Positions 34,509 through 42,118 of a stretch of DNA of 64,000 nt are shown piece by piece; within the stretch, counting starts at the first letter, position 1; every line of letters starts with the position of its first letter. A program made the translations under genes and the position numbers. The stretch comes from Paenibacillus pabuli (GTDB taxonomy: Bacteria > Bacillota > Bacilli > Paenibacillales > Paenibacillaceae), in assembly GCF_023101145.1 (NCBI RefSeq), contig NZ_CP073714.1, forward strand, positions 1,674,001 through 1,738,000, written 5' to 3'. The notes beneath the pieces are model-generated. The model saw only the letters and a program-made list of their open reading frames with translations, did no database searches and was not told where the DNA came from.

Positions 34509-35372
34509 TTGAAGAAGTGGACTACATTAATTATTGGGGCATTATTGGCAGTAAGCATGACAGCTTGCGGAAGCGATGCAGATAACAGTACAGCAACGCC
34601 GCCAGCTGGCAATGAAACGTCTAACGAGGGCAATACAACTGCGGAGCAGACGACAAAGACTCCTACGTTGGACGAGTTAATTGATAAAACAAATGCAGCG
34701 ACTAAAGAAATGAAAAGCTTCACTACAGAAGCAAATATTGATCAAAATTTGAAAATGGTGGCTGGCGAACAGTCCCAGGACCAGCAGGTTAAAACATCGC
34801 TGAAGATGGATATCATCAAAGATCCGATGACGATTTACCAGGAGATGAAGATGGAAATGTCCGGACAGGAAGCGCAGAACGTGAAACAATATATCACTTC
34901 GGATAACATTTATTCACAGGTGGGAGATCAATGGATCAAAATTCCTGACGAACAAACAAAACAACTGATTGAGCAGATGAAAGCAAGCATGAACCCGGAA
35001 GGTGAAATGGAGCAATTTAAAAAAATTGAAGAAGACACTAAAATTACGGAAGAAGGGGACAACTACGTTTTAAACGCTGATGTATCCGGAGATAACGTGA
35101 AAGAATTGGCTAAAGCGGTTATGGAGCAAAATGGATCGGATGCCCAAACTCAAGCGATGCTTGATCAAATGAATATTACGAGCATGAAAATGAAATATAT
35201 GATTAACAAGGAAACCTATTTGCCTGTAAGTACGGATGTGGACATGGTTATGGAAATGGAGCAGGAGGGACAGAAAGTCTCGATGGACATGAAAATGACC
35301 AGCACGTTCTCCAATCACAATGGTGTGAAAGAGATCAAGATCCCGCAAGAAGCATTGGATAGTGCTAAATAA
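34509..35372 (+). CDS. Lipoprotein with LolA/LppX-like fold (DUF6612-like)
   Basis: 287 residues from TTG 34509, which lies behind GGGAGGC; the longer frame from 34353 runs into the previous gene. The signal peptide ends in the lipobox MTAC with Cys20. After a Thr/Glu-rich linker (about 25-55) comes a beta-rich domain rich in Met and Lys/Glu (FTTEANIDQNLKM, then DNIYSQVGDQWIKIPDEQ), resembling the LolA/LppX-type lipid-binding proteins. The exact ligand is unknown. Confidence 0.8.
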   Translation: MKKWTTLIIGALLAVSMTACGSDADNSTATPPAGNETSNEGNTTAEQTTKTPTLDELIDKTNAATKEMKSFTTEANIDQNLKMVAGEQSQDQQVKTSLKMDIIKDPMTIYQEMKMEMSGQEAQNVKQYITSDNIYSQVGDQWIKIPDEQTKQLIEQMKASMNPEGEMEQFKKIEEDTKITEEGDNYVLNADVSGDNVKELAKAVMEQNGSDAQTQAMLDQMNITSMKMKYMINKETYLPVSTDVDMVMEMEQEGQKVSMDMKMTSTFSNHNGVKEIKIPQEALDSAK

Positions 35373-35468
35373 AAAGCGCACGGGTAAGCGAGTGTGATCT
35401 TCTCTGTTGAGAAGTTAACCTGATTAAAGCTGATATGATGTGGAACTTCTGATGAAGACACTTCGGAT

Positions 35469-35527
35469 ATGAATTGGTGTGAACCGACAGGTTTGCCGAA
35501 TTCATTCTGGGGTGTTTTTCTTTTTTT
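35469..35527 (+). terminator. Terminator after the lipoprotein gene
   Basis: ATGAATTGG and AACC pair with GGTT and CCGAATTCAT to give an interrupted hairpin, followed by a long T-rich stretch. Confidence 0.55.
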
Positions 35528-35638
35528 GATTGCGTTGTGGTTAGAGTCCAAGGTGTTATAGTATAGTCGTGTAAGCGATTGAATATATGAGTTGATAGTA
35601 AGTGGAAGGAAGTCTATTTCAGGCAGGAGGTCAAAGCA

Positions 35639-36022
35639 ATGATTGAATATGCACATATACACCATGTGAGTCTGGCTGTGCGTGACCTGGAGGTTGCGAA
35701 GAAATTTTATTCCGGTTTGCTGCGCATGCAGGAGATTGAACGTCCGCCTTTCAACTCTACGGGCACATGGTATGCCATTGGCAGTCAACAGCTTCATCTG
35801 TTGCAGCATCCGCAGGGGCATACGCTTCGTGAGGCTGGCATCGATACAACGGATGGACATTTTGCAATTTGGGTGAAGAGCTACAAGGAGACTTTGGCTT
35901 GGCTGGAACAGCAGGGGATTGAATATGAGGCAAGACCGGATAGCGTTGCTGGTTTTTCACAGATTTTTGTGTTAGATCCGGATCGCAATATTGTAGAGTT
36001 TGATGCGCCTTATCATTCTTGA
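35639..36022 (+). CDS. VOC (glyoxalase/bleomycin-resistance) family protein
   Basis: 127 residues with two beta-alpha-beta-beta-beta modules. Metal ligands expected in the family are seen as His8/His9 in AHIHHVSLAVRDLEVAKKFY, and Glu in the closing FVLDPDRNIVEFDAP; His ligands also appear in GSQQLHLLQHP. The enzyme could be a lactoylglutathione-lyase-like, dioxygenase or thiol-transferase protein; the sequence does not decide. GCAGGAGG precedes ATG 35639. Confidence 0.85.
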   Translation: MIEYAHIHHVSLAVRDLEVAKKFYSGLLRMQEIERPPFNSTGTWYAIGSQQLHLLQHPQGHTLREAGIDTTDGHFAIWVKSYKETLAWLEQQGIEYEARPDSVAGFSQIFVLDPDRNIVEFDAPYHS

Positions 36023-36134
36023 TTGGATTTTTGAATAAAATGGAAGGGGAGTATTTGAGTCCAGGTAGATCCTATTTTTATTAACCACCTTTAAGAATCC
36101 AAAAAATGTACTAATTTCTTATATTCATATAACT

Positions 36135-36191
36135 TGACTGAAGTGCCTTCAATAACCTGCATGTTCATGTGGTTATTGGTGGTGCTTTTTT
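36135..36191 (+). other. Hairpin element A, related to the pilus-locus leader
   Basis: Inner stem AATAACC (36151-36157) with GGTTATT (36171-36177), ending in GGTGCTTTTTTT. About 35 of 45 leading positions agree with the element at 36959-37016. It could be a terminator of the VOC gene or a short RNA. Confidence 0.5.
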
Positions 36192-36283
36192 TACGAAGAA
36201 AAAGAGAATAAGTTAATGAAATATTACATAATTATCATAGAAAAGAGGGGATGAGTTACATCCCCTATGGCTAAGTATAAGTT

Positions 36284-36619
36284 TTATCGTACAGTGACTG
36301 TATAGAGCACAGTATCACCATTTGGCAAATAACCAACTACTGTACAAACACCCGGTGAAAGACCAATAATTAATCCTTGTTGATTTAAATAAATGCCTCC
36401 ATAATCTCCGCTAATCCAAAAATTAGAGCCAGCTACGGTGATACTCTCACCAACTCTTAAGCTGATAGGGACGGAAATTTGATCTGCAAGAGTAATTACA
36501 TTGGAAGTTTCTGCTAGAGTAGTAGGGCTTGGTGTAGCAGCACTAGCCGCAAAAGATGTAGAACCAACAGTGAAGCACGCAACGACAGTTAATAAACCAG
36601 TAATCAGTTTCTTTTTCAT
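36284..36619 (-). CDS. Small secreted protein with a bacterial Ig-like (BIG2-type) domain
   Basis: 111 residues. The N-terminus is a signal peptide (MKKKLITGLLTVVACFTVGS, cleavage after TSFAASA). The rest is a single Ig-like module: ISLRVGESITVAGSNFWISG, then IYLNQQGLIIGLSPGVCTVV and YLPNGDTVLYTVTV, the pattern of BIG2 domains. ATG 36619 is nine bases after GAGAGG. The gene lies alone in an AT-rich islet and points away from the pilus locus. Function unknown; a surface or matrix role is possible. Confidence 0.75.
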   Translation of the reverse strand: MKKKLITGLLTVVACFTVGSTSFAASAATPSPTTLAETSNVITLADQISVPISLRVGESITVAGSNFWISGDYGGIYLNQQGLIIGLSPGVCTVVGYLPNGDTVLYTVTVR

Positions 36620-36653
36620 CGTTATCATCCTCTCTTATTTGGAATACAACTCT

Positions 36654-36682
36654 ATTATATAGAATATTTATCCATAAGTAAA
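36654..36682 (-). promoter_or_regulatory. Sigma-A promoter of the Ig-like gene
   Basis: On the minus strand TTTACT (36682-36677), 17 bases, TATAAT (36659-36654). Confidence 0.7.
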
Positions 36683-36909
36683 TTATATTTGGTAAATAAA
36701 GTTTTTTATTGGATGAATATTTTGTGAACCAATTATTAATGTTGAGATACTTGATTTTATGAAACTGATAATAGTAATTTATATATTTCTTAGCAAATTG
36801 ATAAAATATGATGCGATAGTGTAACGTTTCGAACAGGGATGAGCGATATGTTTTGACCTGGATGAACAGCTAAAAGGAGTAGGGTGATTAGTGGAGCAGA
36901 ACAAATCTC

Positions 36910-36938
36910 TTGCTCCCCCAGAAATTGTATGCTATATT
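36910..36938 (+). promoter_or_regulatory. Sigma-A promoter of the Tad/Flp pilus locus
   Basis: TTGCTC (36910-36915), 17 bases, TATATT (36933-36938). The bases from 36683 to 36909 are AT-rich and show no other feature. Confidence 0.65.
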
Positions 36939-36964
36939 ATCCATACATTCATAGCACGTGACGG

Positions 36965-37018
36965 AAGCACCGTCCATACACTGCATATTCTTGCGGTTAT
37001 TGGACGGTGCTTTTTTGT
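36965..37018 (+). terminator. Leader terminator/attenuator of the pilus locus (element B)
   Basis: AAGCACCGTCCA (36965-36976) pairs perfectly with TGGACGGTGCTT (37001-37012), 24-base loop, then a T-rich tail to 37026. It lies between the promoter and the first gene, so a transcript of about 70 bases ends here unless read-through is allowed. Confidence 0.8.
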
Positions 37019-37045
37019 GCTTTTTTGCAGGGGAGGGGAGAAGAA

Positions 37046-38269
37046 TTGATTGTTCTTAAGGCAGTACTGGCTTCCAAAGACAGAGACTATATCAGCGCCT
37101 GGCTTGATTTTGTACAAGGCAGCTCGTCCGGCCCCAGTATACGATTTACCGCCTTTTCACAATGGGAACCGTTCAGGGATTACATGAATGAACAGGGAGG
37201 CAGGGAACAGCCGGATCTGGTAATTGCGGAGCCGGAGTTTCTAAACCATTGGATGGGTAACGGTGGCGAAACCTCGGGTATTCCATGGCTGATGCTAAGT
37301 GAAGGATTAGATGAGGTGGACGAGGATAAACGCCTGATGAAATATCAACCATTGCCTGCACTGATGGACGCTGTACTTAATGCTTGTCGGCAGCCGCGTA
37401 GGAAGAAGGCTCATCGTCCAGGACAGGAGACCCTTTCTATTGGCGTTGTATCAGCTTCCGGCGGGAGTGGCAAAACTGCGGTGGCGATGCATATGGCGAA
37501 ACAGCTGGGGCTTGCGGGATATGCTGTTCTGTACCTCAATCTGGAGACGCTGGATAGCTCGATGCCGTTTCTGGAGAAAGGTTTGTCTAGAAATGGGCAG
37601 CGTATACCTGATGCAGAAACAGGGCTGTCACGTCTGCTTTACGATTTGAAGGTGGGCAGGAAGGAATCAGGCAAACAGGGACAAGTGCAGTCTTCCTCCA
37701 AAGAGGTAGACGGATATGTGCTTCGTCACGAAGCGCTGAAGTCGGATGTATTCTGGCCGTTATCGAATCGAAAGGAATTGCTGCAAATGTCCCGTGAGGA
37801 TACGAAGAGCCTTATTCGGTATTTAGCGGACTGCGGGCAATATGACGTGCTCATTCTGGATGGGGACTCAGGGTGGGATGGACGCAGTGAGGGGATTTTC
37901 GATGCTGCCGATGCATTCGTGTGGCTGGTTGAGGATGACATCTCTTCCATGTACCGCTGGGGTCAATGGATGCAGCATATGGAGCGTACGAGACCGGATC
38001 TGCATGAAAGTGTGCTGGACCGTGCCCGTTTCGTAGTCAACAAATATCGGGAGAGCGTCATCAATGCCTTGCCAAGACCCGATCTGCATTTGGATGCTGT
38101 ACTGCCGTATATTCCTTCATGGAAGCAGCTGAGTCAGGAGGAAGTGATGCTCAGCTCACCGATCTTTCAACGCGAAGTGAAGAGGCTATGCGCCATGATG
38201 ATACAGGATGGGGAAGAAGAGCTGAAGCAGACAGGACGCATTCAGAAGAATGATGTGTGGTCACTATGA
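37046..38269 (+). CDS. CpaE/TadZ-like MinD-family ATPase of the pilus locus
   Basis: 407 residues. The N-terminal 110 residues look like a degenerate receiver domain (VLKAVLASKDRDYISAWLDF, then PDLVIAEPEFL). A MinD/ParA-type ATPase follows, with the deviant Walker A VSASGGSGKTAVAMHMA at about 137-150 and DVLILDGDSGWDG as Walker B. CpaE/TadZ places Tad secretion machines in the cell. TTG 37046 follows GGGGAGAAG; upstream codons to 37007 fall in the terminator T-run. ATGA overlap with the next gene. Confidence 0.85.
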   Translation: MIVLKAVLASKDRDYISAWLDFVQGSSSGPSIRFTAFSQWEPFRDYMNEQGGREQPDLVIAEPEFLNHWMGNGGETSGIPWLMLSEGLDEVDEDKRLMKYQPLPALMDAVLNACRQPRRKKAHRPGQETLSIGVVSASGGSGKTAVAMHMAKQLGLAGYAVLYLNLETLDSSMPFLEKGLSRNGQRIPDAETGLSRLLYDLKVGRKESGKQGQVQSSSKEVDGYVLRHEALKSDVFWPLSNRKELLQMSREDTKSLIRYLADCGQYDVLILDGDSGWDGRSEGIFDAADAFVWLVEDDISSMYRWGQWMQHMERTRPDLHESVLDRARFVVNKYRESVINALPRPDLHLDAVLPYIPSWKQLSQEEVMLSSPIFQREVKRLCAMMIQDGEEELKQTGRIQKNDVWSL

Positions 38270-39570
38270 TGGATTCCTCCAAGATGACACTGGACCGTGA
38301 AGAACAGTTTCAGATCATGCGTCGCGAGGTCAGGGCTGGACTGGATTTGACGTCCTCTGCGGGAGACGAAGAATTGTGGGACGGAATCGAACGTAAAGTG
38401 CTCTCTGATTCGAGGCTGGATGATCTGACCTCCGGGGAGCGTCATACGCTGGTGCAACGATTATTTGACTCCTTTCGAGGGCTGGATATTCTGCAACCAT
38501 TGGTGGATCATCCCGAGATTACAGAGATTATGATCAACAGCCACCGGGAGATTTTCGTTGAGCAGGAAGGTGAAGTCAGACAGATCAAGCTGGAATTCGA
38601 GTCCAGGGAACGATTGGAAGACATTATCCAGATGATTGTATCCGGGGTGAACCGGATTGTGAATGAGTCTTCTCCAATCGTGGATGCGCGGTTGAAAGAC
38701 GGCTCGCGGGTTAATATCGTGCTGCCTCCGATTGCGTTGAAGGGTCCAACCATGACGATTCGGAAATTTCCAAGTGAACCGATGAAGATGTCCGATCTGA
38801 TTGGTAAAGGTGCCCTGCATGAGGAAGCGGCAGAATTGCTGCAGCAGTTGGTACGCAGTAAATACAATATATTTATCGGCGGCGGAACCGGATCGGGGAA
38901 AACTACTTTCCTTAATGCATTGTCTCAGTTTATTCCTGCGGATGAACGGATCATTACGATTGAGGACTCTGCTGAATTACAGATTGTCACGGTACCCAAT
39001 CTGGTATCGCTGGAGACGCGTAATGCGAATACCGAGGGCAAGGGGCAAATATCCATCCGGGACCTGATCAAGTCATCCTTGCGGATGCGTCCAAATCGAA
39101 TTGTCATTGGTGAGGTACGGGGAGCAGAAGCGCTGGATATGTTACAGGCCATGAACACAGGACATGATGGGAGTTTGTCTACGGGGCACGCAAACACGAT
39201 CTCCGATATGATCAGCAGACTGGAAACCATGGTGCTCAGCGGAGCGGATCTTCCCATTGCGGTTGTCCGTCAGCAAATCAGCTCAGCCATTGATATCTTT
39301 GTACATTTATCCCGGCTGCGTGACCGTTCACGTCGGGTGACCGAGATTAGCGAAGTGATTGGCATGCAGGATGGAGAAGTGCTGCTGAATCCACTATTTC
39401 GTTTCCAGGAAATCGAAGAAAAAGAAGGCATGATTATTGGCGGACTCGTGCAAGTTGGAGCGCTGAGACAAGTGGATAAAATTCAGATGGCAGGGCTAGG
39501 GGAATGGTTGCGCGCGTACATAGAACGCAATAGTGATGAGTTGGATAAGTCGGATAACAACCTGGGTTAG
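38266..39570 (+). CDS. cpaF: CpaF/TadA secretion ATPase
   Basis: 434 residues; hexameric ATPase that powers pilin export and, in Tad systems, both extension and retraction. N-terminal domain about 1-90, then the type II/IV ATPase core: Walker A GGGTGSGKTTFLNAL near 205-219, Asp box ITIEDSAELQ, Walker B MRPNRIVIGEVRGAEALDML, His box LSTGHANTISDMISRLE. The ATG at 38266 overlaps the cpaE stop; a further ATG at 38269 is possible. Confidence 0.95.
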   Translation: MMDSSKMTLDREEQFQIMRREVRAGLDLTSSAGDEELWDGIERKVLSDSRLDDLTSGERHTLVQRLFDSFRGLDILQPLVDHPEITEIMINSHREIFVEQEGEVRQIKLEFESRERLEDIIQMIVSGVNRIVNESSPIVDARLKDGSRVNIVLPPIALKGPTMTIRKFPSEPMKMSDLIGKGALHEEAAELLQQLVRSKYNIFIGGGTGSGKTTFLNALSQFIPADERIITIEDSAELQIVTVPNLVSLETRNANTEGKGQISIRDLIKSSLRMRPNRIVIGEVRGAEALDMLQAMNTGHDGSLSTGHANTISDMISRLETMVLSGADLPIAVVRQQISSAIDIFVHLSRLRDRSRRVTEISEVIGMQDGEVLLNPLFRFQEIEEKEGMIIGGLVQVGALRQVDKIQMAGLGEWLRAYIERNSDELDKSDNNLG

Positions 39571-39589
39571 TTGATTTTATGGGTAGGTG

Positions 39590-40357
39590 ATGAAGTTGGG
39601 CGAGGCCAGACAGGCGTTAACGGATTATACCGTCTATACGCTATCCCGGAGACAGCGGATGGTCTGCATATTGATCAGTGGTATGTTATTTTTCGGCATT
39701 GGTATTCTGTTCTATCATCACTGGTTGGCCGGACTGATCTTGGCGGCAGGATGTATATGGGTGCCAAAGCACTGGACAAAAGTACTGCTGGAACGTAGAA
39801 GAATGACTCTAAGTTTACATTTTAAGCAGGCATTATATGCGTTGTCCTCCGCGCTGGCTGCGGGAAAATCGGTAGAGAATGGATTTAAGGAATCAGTGGA
39901 GGATCTGCGCATGCTGAATCCTGAAGCGGATACAGATCTCATTCGTGAATTTACTATTTTGAGGACGCGGATGGAGTATGGACAACCCATTGAAGAAGCA
40001 CTGCAAGACTTCTCAGATCGGGCCAAGATTGAGGATATCACTAATTTTGCGGATGTGTTCATCACTTGTAAGCGAACCGGGGGAGATCTGGTCGAAGTGG
40101 TGAGGCGAACCTCAGCGGTCATTGGTGAGAAGCTGGATATTCAGCAGGACATCATGGTAGCGGTGGCACAGAAGAAGTTTGAATCCAAAGTGATGTTTGC
40201 TGCTCCATTCATTTTTTTGATTTTTCTCAACTTTACGGCCAAGGATTTTATGGAGCCGTTATACAGCGGGATGGGATATATGATCTCCAGCGGGGCATTG
40301 GCGTTACTTGCCTGCTGTTATTTGTGGATTACACGCATTATGGATATCAAAGTATAA
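39590..40357 (+). CDS. tadB: TadB-like pilus assembly membrane protein
   Basis: 255 residues. Two N-terminal membrane segments (about 25-70), a cytoplasmic type II secretion F domain (KQALYALSSALAAGKSVENGF, then FADVFITCKRTGGDLVEVVRR) and two C-terminal membrane segments. It pairs with TadC as the inner-membrane platform driven by CpaF. ATG 39590 follows GGTAGGTG. It begins 19 bases after cpaF. Confidence 0.9.
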   Translation: MKLGEARQALTDYTVYTLSRRQRMVCILISGMLFFGIGILFYHHWLAGLILAAGCIWVPKHWTKVLLERRRMTLSLHFKQALYALSSALAAGKSVENGFKESVEDLRMLNPEADTDLIREFTILRTRMEYGQPIEEALQDFSDRAKIEDITNFADVFITCKRTGGDLVEVVRRTSAVIGEKLDIQQDIMVAVAQKKFESKVMFAAPFIFLIFLNFTAKDFMEPLYSGMGYMISSGALALLACCYLWITRIMDIKV

Positions 40358-40369
40358 GGAGCTGACACG

Positions 40370-41239
40370 ATGCTGCTTCCCATTATTTTCGGAGGGGTGC
40401 TAGGAGCAGGTTGGCTGGTGCTGGATCGAATGCGAGGGCAGACCTACCGACATTTGCGCAAACTGGATATGGAAGGATTACGTCTGAAGAAGCTGCATGG
40501 TCCCTTTTTGTTTTTACTGGATAAGTTCGAGGTGGGCCGCAGGCTGCCTGTGCTCATGTTCCGTATGCAGCATGCCATTCAGAAAATGTATGGCATACAG
40601 CATAGTGGAGAGAAAACGATGCTCTACTGTGCTGAAATGCTGACTTATTCGTGGCTGATGCTGCTCGTAGGTTGTCTTTTGTCGCTCGTTGGGGATATGG
40701 GGATTGGCGGTATGGTTGGTGGATTGGCATTGGGTGTTGCATTGCCCTTCGCCCTTTACAAAGATCTTAACACCAAAATGCAGCGAAGAGATCAGGACAT
40801 ACTCATGGAACTGCCGGAGTTGTTGAATCGAATTGTCCTATTGGTTGGTGCGGGAGAAACGGTACAGCGTTCCATTGTTCACTGTGTAGCAAGTCAGGGA
40901 GAACGAGATCATCCCCTTTATAATGAGCTGCGGAAGACGGTCGGGGATTGGAACAATGGATACTCGTTTCAACAATCGTTTGAACAGTTCAGTCGTCGCT
41001 GCGGTGTGCAGGAAGTGACGATATTTACAACAACAATGCTGCTGAATTTCCGGCGAGGGGGAGGTGACTTTGTATTGGCGCTGCGTGATCTGTCCCATGT
41101 GTTGTGGGAGAAACGCAAGGCCGTTAGTCGGGCTAAGGGAGAACGGGCTTCTTCCAAACTGGTGTTTCCGATGGTGCTGATCTTTTTTTCGATTGTGGTG
41201 ATGATTGGAGCACCGGCTTTTATGATGATGAATATGTAG
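40370..41239 (+). CDS. tadC: TadC-like pilus assembly membrane protein
   Basis: 289 residues. Membrane segments at the N-terminus, centre (about 85-130) and C-terminus, with a type II secretion F domain between (MELPELLNRIVLLVGAGETVQ, then FTTTMLLNFRRGGGDFVLALRDL). AAGGAGCTG precedes ATG 40370. Second half of the platform; 12 bases after tadB. Confidence 0.9.
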   Translation: MLLPIIFGGVLGAGWLVLDRMRGQTYRHLRKLDMEGLRLKKLHGPFLFLLDKFEVGRRLPVLMFRMQHAIQKMYGIQHSGEKTMLYCAEMLTYSWLMLLVGCLLSLVGDMGIGGMVGGLALGVALPFALYKDLNTKMQRRDQDILMELPELLNRIVLLVGAGETVQRSIVHCVASQGERDHPLYNELRKTVGDWNNGYSFQQSFEQFSRRCGVQEVTIFTTTMLLNFRRGGGDFVLALRDLSHVLWEKRKAVSRAKGERASSKLVFPMVLIFFSIVVMIGAPAFMMMNM

Positions 41240-41250
41240 GAGGAATTGGG

Positions 41251-41442
41251 ATGCTGGAATTAATGAAAAGCAAGGTAACTGGATTTTGGAAGGAAGAGGA
41301 CGGACTCGGCACGCTGGAAATGATTCTGATTATCGGGGTTATTATCATTATTGCTCTGTTATTTAGGAAGGAAATAGAGAAATTAGTAGGAGACCTTCTT
41401 AAAAAAGTGGACACAAAAAGTAATGAATTTTTCCCGGGTTAG
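41251..41442 (+). CDS. flp: Flp-type (type IVb) pilin
   Basis: 63 residues, the usual size of Flp prepilins. A charged N-terminal leader (MLELMKSKVTGFWKEEDG) ends before the hydrophobic pilin helix LGTLEMILIIGVIIIIALLF; the Gly preceding LGTLE is the likely prepilin peptidase site, with Glu at +5. The tail is charged. AGGAGGAATTGGG precedes ATG 41251. Probably the major subunit of the pilus. Confidence 0.9.
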   Translation: MLELMKSKVTGFWKEEDGLGTLEMILIIGVIIIIALLFRKEIEKLVGDLLKKVDTKSNEFFPG

Positions 41443-42100
41443 TAGATTCAAAAAGGAAGAAGGGAGCTTCACCTTTGAAGCCTCCCTGGTCTTCCCTATT
41501 GTGTTGTTTATTCTCGTCCTGATCCTCTTTTTCTCCATGTACATGTATCAAAAGACATTTCTGAACCAGCATGCGTATGCAGCTTCTGAACGTGCCGCCT
41601 ACAGCTGGGACAACAGCTACAAGCAGGCGATGACAGGTGAGGTTGTGGCTGAGAAATATGACAACCTGTACTGGAGATTGACCGATGATCGATTGCTCGG
41701 AGCACTGTTTGGTTGGGCGGGAGCGGACAATGAGGTTATTGTTTCTGTACCCGCGGGAGAAGGCGGAAACCTATCGGAAAAGAAACTGTCCCAAGCCGCA
41801 CAAGGCATGCCCTCTGGCATGAATGGAACAATTGAATATCAGAACTCGCTAATCCAGCGAAAAGTAACGACCAAGCTGGAGCAAGTGATTTCTTTACCGC
41901 TGCCTTCATTTTTATTTAATTCAGGTAACAGTGTATTTACACAAGGTTCATCTGCAGTTGTAGAGCCTGTTGAATTCATCCGAACGGTGGATCTGGTCCG
42001 TTATTATGCGGCCAAGTTTAAAGGCAAGGGCGGAGCCGCAGCCAGTACTGCCGCTGAAGCAGGACAGGTTATACAGCATTTTGGCAAAACCAAAAAATGA
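41423..42100 (+). CDS. TadE-like pseudopilin
   Basis: 225 residues. A short leader (FSRVSRFKKEEG) precedes SFTFEASLVFPIVLFILVLI, the TadE-type pilin helix with its Glu at +5. The extracellular part is polar. It overlaps the flp stop by 20 bases, so translation is coupled. Minor pilin or assembly factor. Confidence 0.85.
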   Translation: MNFSRVSRFKKEEGSFTFEASLVFPIVLFILVLILFFSMYMYQKTFLNQHAYAASERAAYSWDNSYKQAMTGEVVAEKYDNLYWRLTDDRLLGALFGWAGADNEVIVSVPAGEGGNLSEKKLSQAAQGMPSGMNGTIEYQNSLIQRKVTTKLEQVISLPLPSFLFNSGNSVFTQGSSAVVEPVEFIRTVDLVRYYAAKFKGKGGAAASTAAEAGQVIQHFGKTKK

Positions 42101-42118
42101 GGAAAGGAGGAGGAAGCG

